Origin: Actinidia chinensis
Lineage: Eukaryota; Streptophyta; Magnoliopsida; Ericales; Actinidiaceae
DNA: 20,000 nt
Reading direction: 5' to 3'
Assembly: GCA_009663005.1 (NCBI GenBank)
Contig: CM018899.1
Location: 6,060,066 to 6,080,065, forward strand
Shown: in pieces, positions 10,441 to 19,614 of the stretch
Layout: every line of letters starts with the position of its first letter
How positions within the stretch are numbered: position 1 is the stretch's first letter
Translations under genes and position numbers: made by a program
The notes under the pieces: generated by a model
What the model saw: the letters and a program-made list of their open reading frames with translations, nothing else
The model's database searches: none
Told to the model about the DNA's origin: nothing

Positions 10441-10520
10441 AAATGAATTTCGCATGGCTGCAACTACGGCCAAGAAGAAACGGGTCAATCACATACTCTG
10501 AAAAGTGAGGATTTTGTCAC
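10441..10520 (+). repeat. Deleted monomer, dyad right arm missing
   Basis: CAACTACGGCCAAG lacks the AGTTGCCC expected between CTAC and GGCC, as the intact relative at about 12077-12095 shows (CTACAGTTGCCCGGCC). The same deletion is in the block at 11261, so it was present before those two blocks were duplicated. The next unit here is also shortened (ACATACTCTGAAAAGTGAGG), which the 11.3-kb relative is not. Confidence 0.75.
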
Positions 10521-12117
10521 CATGGCTGCAGGCAACAGTTGCACCGCCAAGAAATAGGTCAATCACGTTCTTGACATTCAAATTTTAAATTCCAAAGAGA
10601 GAGAAAGGATTTGCCTACTATCGCTGCAACTATAGCAACCCGTCAAGAAATAGATCAATCACATTCTTAGCATTGGAGATTTAAATTTCGAAAGAGAGTG
10701 AAAGAGAAAGGATTTGACCACCACGACTACAACTATTGTTATCCCCCAAAGAAATAGGTCAATAACACCCTCAACATCTTCTACGTTAACTTGAAAGAGA
10801 AATATTGTAACATCTATAAATGAGTGAATCACATTCTCAGCATTTGATATTTAAAATTAAAAGAGAAAGAAAGAATTTGCCCATTAGGGTTGCAACTAAG
10901 TTGCCCAGCCAAGAAATGGTCAATCAGATTCTAAGCTTACGAGTTTTAAATAAAAAAAAGAAGAAGAAAAGAGAAAGGATTTGCCCACCAGGGCTGCACC
11001 TAGAGTTAACCTCGTCAAGAAACAAATCAATCAAATTTTAAACATGTCATATGTGAACTTAGAAAATAAATATTGTAAAATCAAGAAAAAGGACATTCAA
11101 CATCACATCTGAGATATAAAATAAGGAGAAAGAGAAACGATTTGCCCACATTGGTTGCAACTATAGTTGTTTTGCCAAGAGACGGGTTAATCACATTCTT
11201 AGTATTTGAGATTTAAATTCAAAAGAGAGAGAAATAGAAAGGATTTTCGCTTAGCTGCAACTACGGCCAAGAAACGGGTCAATCACATTTTCTCAGTATA
11301 TGAGATTTAAAATTAAAAGAGAGGATTTTGTCACCATGGCTGCAGCAACAGTTGCACCGCCTAGAAATAGGTCAATCACGTTCTTGACATTCAAATTTTA
11401 AATTCCAAAGAGAGAAAGAGAGGATTTGCCTACTATCGCTGCAACTATAGCAACCCGCCAAGAAATAGATCAATCACATTCTTAGCATTGGAGATTTAAA
11501 TTTTGAAAGAGAGTGAAAGAGAAAGGATTTGACCACCACGGCTGCAACTATTGTTATCCCCGCAAAGAAATAGGTCAATAACACCCTCAACATCTCGTAC
11601 GTTAACTTGAAAGAGAAATATTGTAACATCAATAAATGAGTGAATCACATTCTCAGCATCTGATATTTAAAATTAAAAAGAGAAAGAAAGAATTTGCCCA
11701 CCAGGGCTGCAACTAAGTTGCCCCGCCAAGAAATGGTCAATCACATTTTAAGCTTACGAGTTTTAAATTAAAAAAAAAAAGAAGAAAAGAGAAAGAATTT
11801 GCCCACCAGGGCTGCACCTACAGTTAACCTCGTAAAGAAACAAATCAATCAAATTTTAAACATGTCATATGTGAACTTAGAAAATAAATATTGTAAAATC
11901 AAGAAAAATAATATTCAACATCACAACATCTGAGATATAAAATAAAGGAGAAAGAGAAACGATTTGCCCACATTGGCTGCAACTATAGTTGTTTCGCTAA
12001 GAGACGGGTTAATCACATTCTTAGTATTTGAGATTTGAACTCAAAAGAGAGAGAAAAAGAAAGGATTTTCGCATAGCTGCAACTACAGTTGCCCGGCCAA
12101 GAAACAAGTCAATCACA

Positions 12118-12624
12118 TTTTCTCAGTATATGAGATTTAAAATTAAAAAAGAAGATTTTCTCAACCATGGCTGCAAACAACAGTTGCCCCACCAAGAAAC
12201 GGGTCAATCACATTCTTAGCATTGAGATTTTTAAATTGCAATGAGAGGAGAAAGAGAGGATTGCCAACCATGGCTGCAACTATAGCAACCCGCCAAGAAA
12301 TAGATCAATCACATTTTTAGCATTAGAGATTTTAAATTTAAAAAAAGAGCGAAAGAGAAAGGATTTGACCACCACGGCTACAACTGTTGTTACCCTCACA
12401 AAGAAACAGATCAATAACACTATCAACATCTCGTATGTAACTTAAAAGAGAAATATTGTAACATCAATAAATGGGTCAATCAAATTCTTAGCAGCTAAAA
12501 TTTAAAATCAAAAGAGAAAGAAATGATTTGCTTACCAGGGCTGCAACTACAGTTTTTCCGCCAAGAAATGGGTCAATCCCATTCTTAGCTTACGAATTTA
12601 AAACTCCAAAGAGAGAAAGAGAGG
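12118..12624 (+). repeat. Displaced 500-bp module of domain III type
   Basis: From CAGTATATGAG (ATGAG at 12130) to CTTACGAATTTAAAACTCC this follows the sequence at 5570-6060 and 7963-8455 in the same monomer order. It includes TTAAATTGCAATGAGAG, ACTATAGCAACCCGCC, ATCTCGTATGT and GCTTACCAGG (the latter at 12530). It lies 2451 bp after the copy at 9679, with domain IV blocks on both sides. Small indels, such as CTGCAAACAACAG, are private to this copy. Confidence 0.8.
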
Positions 12625-13370
12625 ATTTTCTCATCACGGCTGCAATAGTTGCACCGCCAAGAAAAAGTTCAATCACATTCTTGGCATTCAAATTTTAAAT
12701 TCCAAAGAGAGAAAGAGAGGATATGCCTACTATGGCTGCACCTATAGCAATCCGCCAAGAAATAGATCGATCAAATTCTTAACATTGGAGATTTAAACTT
12801 CAAAAGAGAGTGAAAGAGAAAGGATTTAACCACCACGGCTACAACTACTATTACCCCTACAAAGAAACAAGTCAATAACACTCTCAACATCTCGTATGTT
12901 AACTTGAAAGATAAATATTGTAACATCAATAAATGAGTGAATCACATTCTCAGCATCTGATATTTAAAATTGAAAGAGAAAGAAAGGATTTGCCAACCAA
13001 GACTGCAACTAAAGTTGCCCCACCAAGAAATGGTCAATCACATTCTAAGCTTACAAGTTTTAAACCAAAAACAAAAAGAAAGAAGAGAAAGAATTTGCCC
13101 ACCAGGGCTACAACTACAGTTAACCCCGCCAAGAAACAAATCAATCAAATTTTAAACATGTCATATGTGAACTCAGAAAATAAATATTGTAACATCAAGA
13201 AAAGGGACATTCAACATCACAACATTTGAGATATAAAATAAAGGAGAAAGAGAAACGATTTGCCCACCATAGCTGCAATTATAGTTGTTTCTCCAAGAGA
13301 CAGGTTAAACACATTCGTAGCATTTGAGATTTAAACTCAAAAGAAAGAGAAAGAGAAAGGTTTTTCGCAT

Positions 13371-15453
13371 GGCGGCAACTACAGTTCCCCGGCCAAGAAA
13401 TGTGTCAATCACATTCTTGACATTCAAATTTTAAATTCCAAAGAGAGAAAGCGAGGATTTGCGTAACATGGCAGCAACTGCAACTATAGCAACCCGCCAA
13501 GAAATAGATCAATCACATTCTTGGCATTGGAGATTTAAACTTAAAAAATGAGTGAAAGAGAAAGGATTTGATCACCATGGTTACAACTACTATTACCCCG
13601 CAAAGAAACTGATCAATAACACTCTCAACATCTCGTATGTTAACTTAAAAGAGAAATATTGGAACATCAATAAATGGGTTAATCACATTCTCAGCATTTG
13701 ATATTTAAAATTAAAAGAGAAAGAAAGGATTTGCCCACTAGGGCTGCAAGTAAAGTTGTCTCGCCAAGAAATTGGTCAATCACATTCTTAGCTTACGAGT
13801 TTAAAACTTCAAAGAGAGAGAAAGAGAGGATTTGCCTACCATGACTACAACTATAGTTAATCAATCGCATTCTTAGCATTACATATCTAAACTTAAAAAG
13901 AGAGAGAAAGGGAAAGGATTCGCCTACCATGGCTGCAACTATAGTTGCCTCGCCAATAGATTGGTCAATCACATTCTTAGCATTTGAGATTTAACTAAAA
14001 AGAGAGTGAAAGATAAAAGATTTTCCCATCATTGTTGCAACTACAGTTGCCCCGCCAAGAAATGGGTCAATCACATTTTCTCAATAAATGAGATTTAAAA
14101 TTAAAAGAGAAAGAAAGGATTTGCCCACCAGGGCTGCAACTAAAGTTGCCCCGCCAAGAAATGAATCAATCATATTCTTAGCTTACAAGTTTAAAACTCC
14201 AAAGAGAGAGAAAGAGGATTTGCCCAATATGGCTACAACTATAGTTACTCCACCAAGAAATACATCAAAAGAGAGGACTTTCTCACCAAGGCTGCAACAA
14301 CAGTTGCCCCACCAAGAAACAGGTCAATCACATTCTTGACATTCGAATTTTAAATTTCGAAGGGAGAAAGAGTAGATTTGCCTACCATGGCTGCAACTAT
14401 AGCAACCCGCCAAGAAATAAATCAATCACATTCTTAGCATTAGAAATTTAACCTCAAAAGAGAGTGAAAGAGAAAGGATTTGACCACCACGGCTACAACT
14501 ACTATTACCCCGCAAAGAAACAGATCAATAACACTCTCAACATCTCGTATGTTAACTTAAAAAAGAAATATTGTAATATCAGTAAATGGGTAAATCACAT
14601 TCTCAACATCTGAGATTTAAAATTAAAAGAGAAAGAAAGGATTTGCCCACCAGGGCTACAACTACAGTTTCATCTCCAAGAGATGGGTCAATCACATTTT
14701 TAGCTTACGAATTTTAAACTCCAAAGAGAGAGAAAGAGAAGACTTGCTACAACTATAGTTACCCTGCCAAGAAATAGATCAATCACATTCTTAGTATTGG
14801 AGATTTAAACTTACAAAAAGATTGAAAGAGAAAAGGATTTTCCAACCATGGATACAACTATAATTGTCCCACCAAAAAACGGGTCAATCACATTCTTAGC
14901 ATTCGAATTTTAAACTCAAAAAAGAGGGAAAGAGAGGATTTGCCTACCATGGCTGCAACTATAGTTGCACCGTCAACAAATAGATGAATCACATTCTTAG
15001 CATTGAAGATTTAAACTTAAAAAGAAAATGAAAGAGAAAGAATTTGCCCACCATGGCTACAACTATAGTTGTCTCGCCAAAAGACGGGTCAATCACATTC
15101 TTAGCATTTGAGATTTAAACTAAAAGAGAAAGAAAGAGAAAGGATTTTCCCATCACGACTACAACTACAGTTACTCCGCCAAGAAACAGATCAATCACAT
15201 TTTCTCAGTATATGAAATTTAAAATTAAAAGAGGATTTTCCCACCATGGTTAAAACTACAGTTGTCCCACCAAGAAAACGTGTCAATCACATTCTTAGTA
15301 TTCGAATTCTAAACTCCAAAAAGAGAGAAATAGAGGATTTGCCTACCATGGATGCAACTATAGTTACTCCGCCAACAAATACATCAATCACATTCTTAGA
15401 ATTGGAGATTTAAACTTAAAAAGAGAGTGAAATAGAAAGGATTTGCCCACCAT
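13371..15453 (+). repeat. Array domain V: mixed monomer order with deletions
   Basis: This stretch mixes units of domain IV type (13380-13800), a second E+S compound near 14540-14630, and from about 14776 a change to the D-A-B-C order (D landmarks 14776, 14982 and 15381; the last gap is 399 bp). Broken monomers are at 13858-13864, where CTATAGTTAATCAATC skips about 20 bp, and at about 14264-14272, where a D unit joins directly to a purine tract. No coding sequence is seen on either strand. Confidence 0.75.
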
Positions 15454-15463
15454 GGCAGCAACC
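15454..15463 (+). repeat. Target-site duplication, left copy
   Basis: GGCAGCAACC directly precedes the element's left terminus and recurs as GGTAGCAACC directly after the right terminus, with nine of ten bases identical. A duplication of this length suits a Mutator-like element. Counting only eight bases (7/8 identical) would also allow a hAT-type element. Confidence 0.85.
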
Positions 15464-15481
15464 AATGTTTTGAAACCTGGA
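15464..15481 (+). repeat. Left terminal inverted repeat of the MITE
   Basis: AATGTTTTGAAACCTGGA pairs with the reverse complement of 15826-15843 at 15 of 18 positions. The outer eight bases, AATGTTTT, are perfect. Confidence 0.85.
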
Positions 15482-15783
15482 CCATTGAGCAAATCGAAAA
15501 ATAGACTGGATCACTAGTTCAACCGTCGGGTCAACAATAGTTGACCTGTAATGTCATAATTATATCATTAACTTATTTATTAATAGTAGTAAAATATTTT
15601 TTATTTTTCTACACTAGTTTTTATACTTAAAACCTAAAATTTTAAAATAAAAACATAAAACTTCCCTTAAAATAGTGAACCGTCCGGTTCAATGACTGGT
15701 TCAATCGCCAGTTTTCCAGTTCAACCGCAGGTTTGACTGGGTTTTGACCAAAATAGATTTTTACGGCCGACTAGACCGTTTCT

Positions 15784-15795
15784 TTGACCGGTCAA
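15784..15795. repeat. Perfect 12-bp palindrome in the MITE right arm
   Basis: TTGACCGGTCAA equals its own reverse complement. It lies in the GC-richer right arm among GACCG-type motifs. Such subterminal motifs can bind transposase in related elements, but nothing here shows that directly. Confidence 0.7.
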
Positions 15796-15825
15796 CAATT
15801 CGACCGATCGAATCAGCTGAGTCAA

Positions 15826-15843
15826 TCCGGATTTTAAAACATT
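15826..15843 (-). repeat. Right terminal inverted repeat of the MITE
   Basis: TCCGGATTTTAAAACATT is the inverted counterpart of 15464-15481, differing at three positions. Confidence 0.85.
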
Positions 15844-15853
15844 GGTAGCAACC
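15844..15853 (+). repeat. Target-site duplication, right copy
   Basis: GGTAGCAACC matches the left copy, GGCAGCAACC, except at the third base. The interrupted monomer continues as CCGCCAAGACATGGGTC. The restored site would lack the TATAGTTG half of the dyad. Confidence 0.85.
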
Positions 15854-18270
15854 CCGCCAAGACATGGGTCAATCACATTCTTAGCATTTGAGATTTAAAC
15901 TTAAAAGAGAGAGAAAGATAAAGGATTTTCCCATGATGGCTGCAACTACAGTTGCCTAGCCAAGAAACAAGTCAATCACATTTTTTCAGATTTAAAATTA
16001 AAAGAGAGGATTTGCCTACCATGGATGCAACTACAGTTACTCCCCTAAGAAATACATCAATTACATTCTTAGAATTGGAGATTTAAACTTAAAAAGAGTA
16101 AAATAAAAAGGATTTGCCCACCGTAGCAACAACTATAGCTGCCTTGCCAAGATACGGGTCAATTACATTCTTAAAAGCATTTGAGATTTAAACTCAACAG
16201 AAAGAGGAAGAGAAAGGATTTTCCCATCATGGCTACAATTACAGTTACTCCGCTAAGATACGGGTCAATCACATTTTCTCAGTATATGAGATTTAAAATT
16301 AAAAGTGAGGATTTTCTCACCATGGCTGCAACAATAGTTGCCTCGCCAAGAAATGGGTTAATCACATTCTTGACATTCGAATTTTAAAATCCAAAGAGAG
16401 AGAAATAGAGGATTTGCCTACCAGGGATGCAACTATAGTTACTCCACCAAGAAATACATCAATCACATTCTTAGAATTGGAGATTTAAATTTAAAAAGAA
16501 AGTGAAATAGAAAGGATTTGCCCACCATGGCAGTAACTATAGTTGCCTCGCCAAGATACGGGTCAATCACATTCTTAGCATTTGATATTTAAACTCAAAA
16601 GAAAGAGAAAGAGAAAGGATTTTCCCATCATGGGTGCAACTACAGTTGCCCCGCTAAGTAACGGGTCAATCACATTTTCTCAGTATATGAGATTTAAAAT
16701 TAAAAGAGATGATTTTGCCAACATGGCTACAACTAAAGTTGCCTCGCCAAGAAACGGGTCACTCACATTCTTGACATTCGAATTTGATACTCCAAAGAAG
16801 GAGAAGGAAAGGATTTGCCTACCATGGCTGCAACTATAGTAACCCGCCAAGAAATAGATCAATCACATTCATAGCATTGGAGATTAAAACATAAATAGAG
16901 AGTGAAAGAGAGGATTTGCTCACCATGGCTTCAACTATAGTTGTCTCGCCAAGACATGAGTCAAATCACATTCTTAACATCAAAATTTTAAACTCCAAAG
17001 AAAGAGAAAGGATTTTCCCAATATGGTTGCAACTACAGTTATCCCGCCAAGAAATGGGTCAGCCACATTTTCTCAGTATATGAGATTTATAATTAAAGAA
17101 TGGGATTTTCCAACCATGGATACAACTACGGTTGTCCCGCCAAAAAACGGGTCAATCACATTCTTAGCATTTGAATTTTAAACTCAAAAAAGAGAGAAAG
17201 AGAGGATTTGCCTACCATGACTACAACTATAGTTACACCACCAAACAAATAGATGAATCACATTCTTAACATTGGAGATTTAAACTTAAAAAGAGATTGA
17301 AAGAGAGAGAATTTGACCACCATGGCTGCAACTATAGTTGCCTCGCTAAGAGACGGGTCAATCACATTCTTAGCATTTGACATTTAAACTAAAAAGAGAG
17401 AGAAATAGAAATGATTTTCCATCACGACTACAATTACAATTGCTCCGTCAAGAAATGGATCAATCACATTTTGCGACCATGGTTAAAACTACAGTTGTCC
17501 CACCAAGAAAACGTGTCAATCACATTCTTAATATTCGAATTTTAAACTCCTAAAAGAGAGGGGGGATTTGCCTACCATGGATGCAACTATAGTTACTCCA
17601 CCAAGAAATACATTAATCACATTCTTAGAATTGGAGATTTAAACTTAAAAAGAGAGTGAAATAGAAACGACTTGCCTACCATGGATGCAATTATAGTTGC
17701 CTCGCCAAGATACGGGTCAATCACATTCTTAGCATTCAAGATTTAAACTCAAAAGAGAGAGAAAGGGAAAGGATTTTCCCATCATGGCAACAAATACAGT
17801 TGCCCAGCCAAGAAACGGGTCAATCACATTTTCTCAGTATATGAGATTCAAAATTAAAAGAAAGGATTTTGCGACCATGGCTACAACTATAATTGCCCCG
17901 ACAAGAAACGGGTCAACCACATTCTTAGCAATTGAATTTTAAATGAAAGAGAGAGAAAGAGAGGATTTGCCTACCATGGCTATTACTATAGTTACCCCAC
18001 CAAGAAATAGATCAATCACATTCTTAGCATTGGAGATTTAAACTTAGAAAGAGAGTAAAAGAGAAAGGATTTACCCACCAGCTGCAACTATAGTTGCCTT
18101 GCCAAGAGACGAGTCAATCACATCCTCAGCATTTGAGATTTAAACTCAACAGAAAAACAAAGAGAAATGATTTTCCAATCGTGGCTGCAACTACAGTTGC
18201 CCCGCCAAGAAGCAGGTCAATCACATTCTTAGCATTGGAGATTTAAACTTAAAAAGTGACTGAAAGAGAA
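15854..18270 (+). repeat. Array domain VI: clear D-A-B-C tetramer, ~400 bp
   Basis: The D-type landmark (ACATCAATC, AGATCAATC or AGATGAATC after AAATA) is at 16054, 16456, 16856, 17251, 17610 and 18009. The gaps are 402, 400, 395, 359 and 399 bp. The short gap is explained by a B monomer cut at 17468-17473 (CACATTTTGCGACCATGG). Each tetramer runs D (GGAGATTTAAACTTAAAAAGAGAGTG), A (TTTGAGATTTAAACTC), B (TTTTCTCAGTATATGAG) and C (TTCGAATTTTAAACTCC). This is the most regular part of the window and probably the most recently homogenised. After 18110 an A unit passes directly to D, ending the tetramer pattern. Confidence 0.9.
16456..16855 (+). repeat. Exemplar 400-bp tetrameric higher-order unit
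   Basis: The dyads inside are at 16533, 16636, 16729 and 16830 (gaps 103, 93, 101, then 101 to the next unit). The 93-bp step is the B monomer, whose purine tract is short (AAAAGAGATGATTTT). All four monomers can be told apart by the segment after CACATT. Confidence 0.88.
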
Positions 18271-18560
18271 AGAATTTGACCACCATGACTGCAACTACTA
18301 TTACCCCGCAAAGAAACAGATCAATAACACTCATCATCTCGTATGTTAACTTATAAGAGAATTATCGTAATATCAATAAATGGGTCAATCACATTCTCAT
18401 CATCTAATATTTAAAATTGAAAGAGAAAGAAAGGATTTGCCCACCAGGGCTGCAACTACAATTGCCTAGCCAAGAAATAAGTCAATCACATTCTTAACTG
18501 ACGAGTTTTAAATTTAAAAGAGAGGGAGAGAGAGGATTTGCCCACCATGGCTACAACTAC
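18271..18560 (+). repeat. Block of domain III/IV type, D-E-S order
   Basis: A D unit with TTTGACCACCATGACTGC is followed by an E+S compound (ATCTCGTATGTTAACTTATAAG, then AATATCAATAAATGGGTC) and a GACGAGTTTTAAA unit. This is the order found at 10.7-11.0 kb and 12.8-13.1 kb, so it is a copy of that block placed after the tetramers. Confidence 0.75.
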
Positions 18561-18960
18561 AATTAACCGAGCCAAGAAACAGATCAATCACATTTTAAAC
18601 ATGTCATATGTGAACTCAAAAGAGAAATATTGTAACATCAAGAAACCGGACAATCAACATCACAGCATCTGAGATTTAAAATAAAAGAGAAAGAGAAAGG
18701 ATTTGTCTTCCATGGCTGCAACTATAATTGTCTCGCCAAGAGGCGGGTCAATCACATTCTTAGCATTTGAGATTTAAACTCAAAAAATAGGGAAAGAGAA
18801 AAGATTTGCCCACCATGATTGTAACTACAGTTAACCCCGGCAAGAAACAGACCAATCACATTTTAAGCATGTCATATGTGAACTACAAAGAGAAATATTG
18901 TAACATCAAGAAACGGGATAATCAACATCACAGCATCTGAGAATTAAAATAAAGAAGAGA
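18561..18960 (+). repeat. Local 268-bp tandem duplication
   Basis: The landmark CATGTCATATGTGAACT is at 18600 and again at 18868. It is followed in both copies by AGAGAAATATTGTAACATC, a GGACAATC or GGATAATC unit, CAACATCACAGCATCTGAG and a purine tract. The repeated unit joins one E+S-like compound to one ordinary monomer. Confidence 0.8.
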
Positions 18961-19614
18961 AAGGATTTGCCCAACAAGCTTGCAACTATAGTTGCCACAC
19001 CAAGAGACGAGTCAATCACATTCTTAGCATTTGAGATTTAAACCCAAAAGAGAGAGAAAGAGAAAGGATTTTCACATCATGGTTTCAACTATAGTTACCC
19101 CGCCAAGAAATAGATCAATCACATTCTTAGCATTGTAGATTTAAACTAACAAAGAGAGTGAAAGACAGGATTTGCCCTCCATGGTTGAACCAATAGTTGC
19201 CTAACCAAAGAAACAGGTCAATCACATTTTCTCAGTTATGAGATTTGAAATAAAAAGATAGGATTTTTCAACCATAGATACAACTACAGTTGTCCCGCCA
19301 AGAAACGAGTCAATCACATTCTTAGCATTCGAATTTTAAACTCAAAAAAGAGAGAAATAGAGGATTTGCCTACCATGACTACAACTATAGTTACACCGCC
19401 AAACAAATAGATGAATCACATTCTTAACATTGGAGATTTAAACTTAAAAAGAGATTGAAATAGAAAGAATTTGACCACTGTGGCTGCAACTATAGTTGCC
19501 TCGCCAAGAGACGGGTCAATCACATTTTTAGCATTTGACATTTAAACTAAAAAGAGAGAGAAATAGAAAGGATTTTCCATCACGACTACAATTACAGTTG
19601 CTCCGCCAAGAAAC
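18961..19614 (+). repeat. Array domain VII: mixed units including a copy of 17.1-17.45 kb
   Basis: The unit at 19185 carries TTGAACCAAT in place of the dyad, linking it to the rare variants at 1751 and 4288. From 19258 to 19610 the sequence follows 17100-17450 closely. Both have CATGACTACAACTATAG, CCAAACAAATAGATGAATC (AGATGAATC at 17251 and 19409, offset 2158), CATTTGACATTTAAACT and CCATCACGACTACAATTAC. No gene is present. Confidence 0.78.

Larger units (their letters stand above)
10021..13370 (+). repeat. Array domain IV: blocks spaced ~0.8 kb
   Basis: The landmark CAACATCAC/CAATATCAC (a unit with GGGACAATCAACATCAC) is at 10299, 11098, 11916 and 13212, giving 799, 818 and 1296 bp. The associated ACATGTCATATGTGAAC unit is at 11043, 11861 and 13157. 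Within each block the order is the AACATGTCATATGTG unit, the CAACATCAC short unit, a unit ending GGATTTTCGC, the CTTGACATTCAAATTTTAAATTCC unit, a D unit, an E+S unit and a TTACGAGTTTTAAA unit. Between 12118 and 12624 a 500-bp module of domain III type has been placed among these blocks. No gene is seen. Confidence 0.82.
15464..15843. mobile_element. 380-bp MITE (non-autonomous DNA transposon)
   Basis: The element starts AATGTTTTGAAACCTGGA and ends TCCGGATTTTAAAACATT. The two ends match as inverted repeats at 15 of 18 positions and are bordered by a 10-bp near-perfect duplication. Its arms are rich in TTCAACCG, GACCGG and GGTTCAA motifs and its centre (about 15560-15665) is very AT-rich, so it looks nothing like the surrounding array. 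It has no open frame of useful length and would need a transposase from elsewhere. Dispersed plant elements with a similar TTTTAAAACATT terminus are familiar to me, but I cannot name the family with confidence. Mutator-like is the first choice from the duplication length and hAT the alternative. Divergence between its TIRs and between the duplications suggests an old insertion. Confidence 0.88.

Noticed and set aside
12933..13229. Open frame of 98 codons on the + strand, and similar 60-98 codon frames elsewhere
   Set aside because: All are translations of the monomer that stay open only where the in-frame TAA has mutated. They share the same PRN-SITF-type peptide, start and stop at arbitrary unit positions and have no domain. 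The minus-strand frames (4664-4906, 8055-8324, 16680-16862) are the complement of the same repeat.
15464..15843. Solo LTR or SINE
   Set aside because: The ends are inverted rather than direct repeats, they lack TG...CA termini, there is no poly(A) tail or A/B box, and the target duplication is 8-10 bp.
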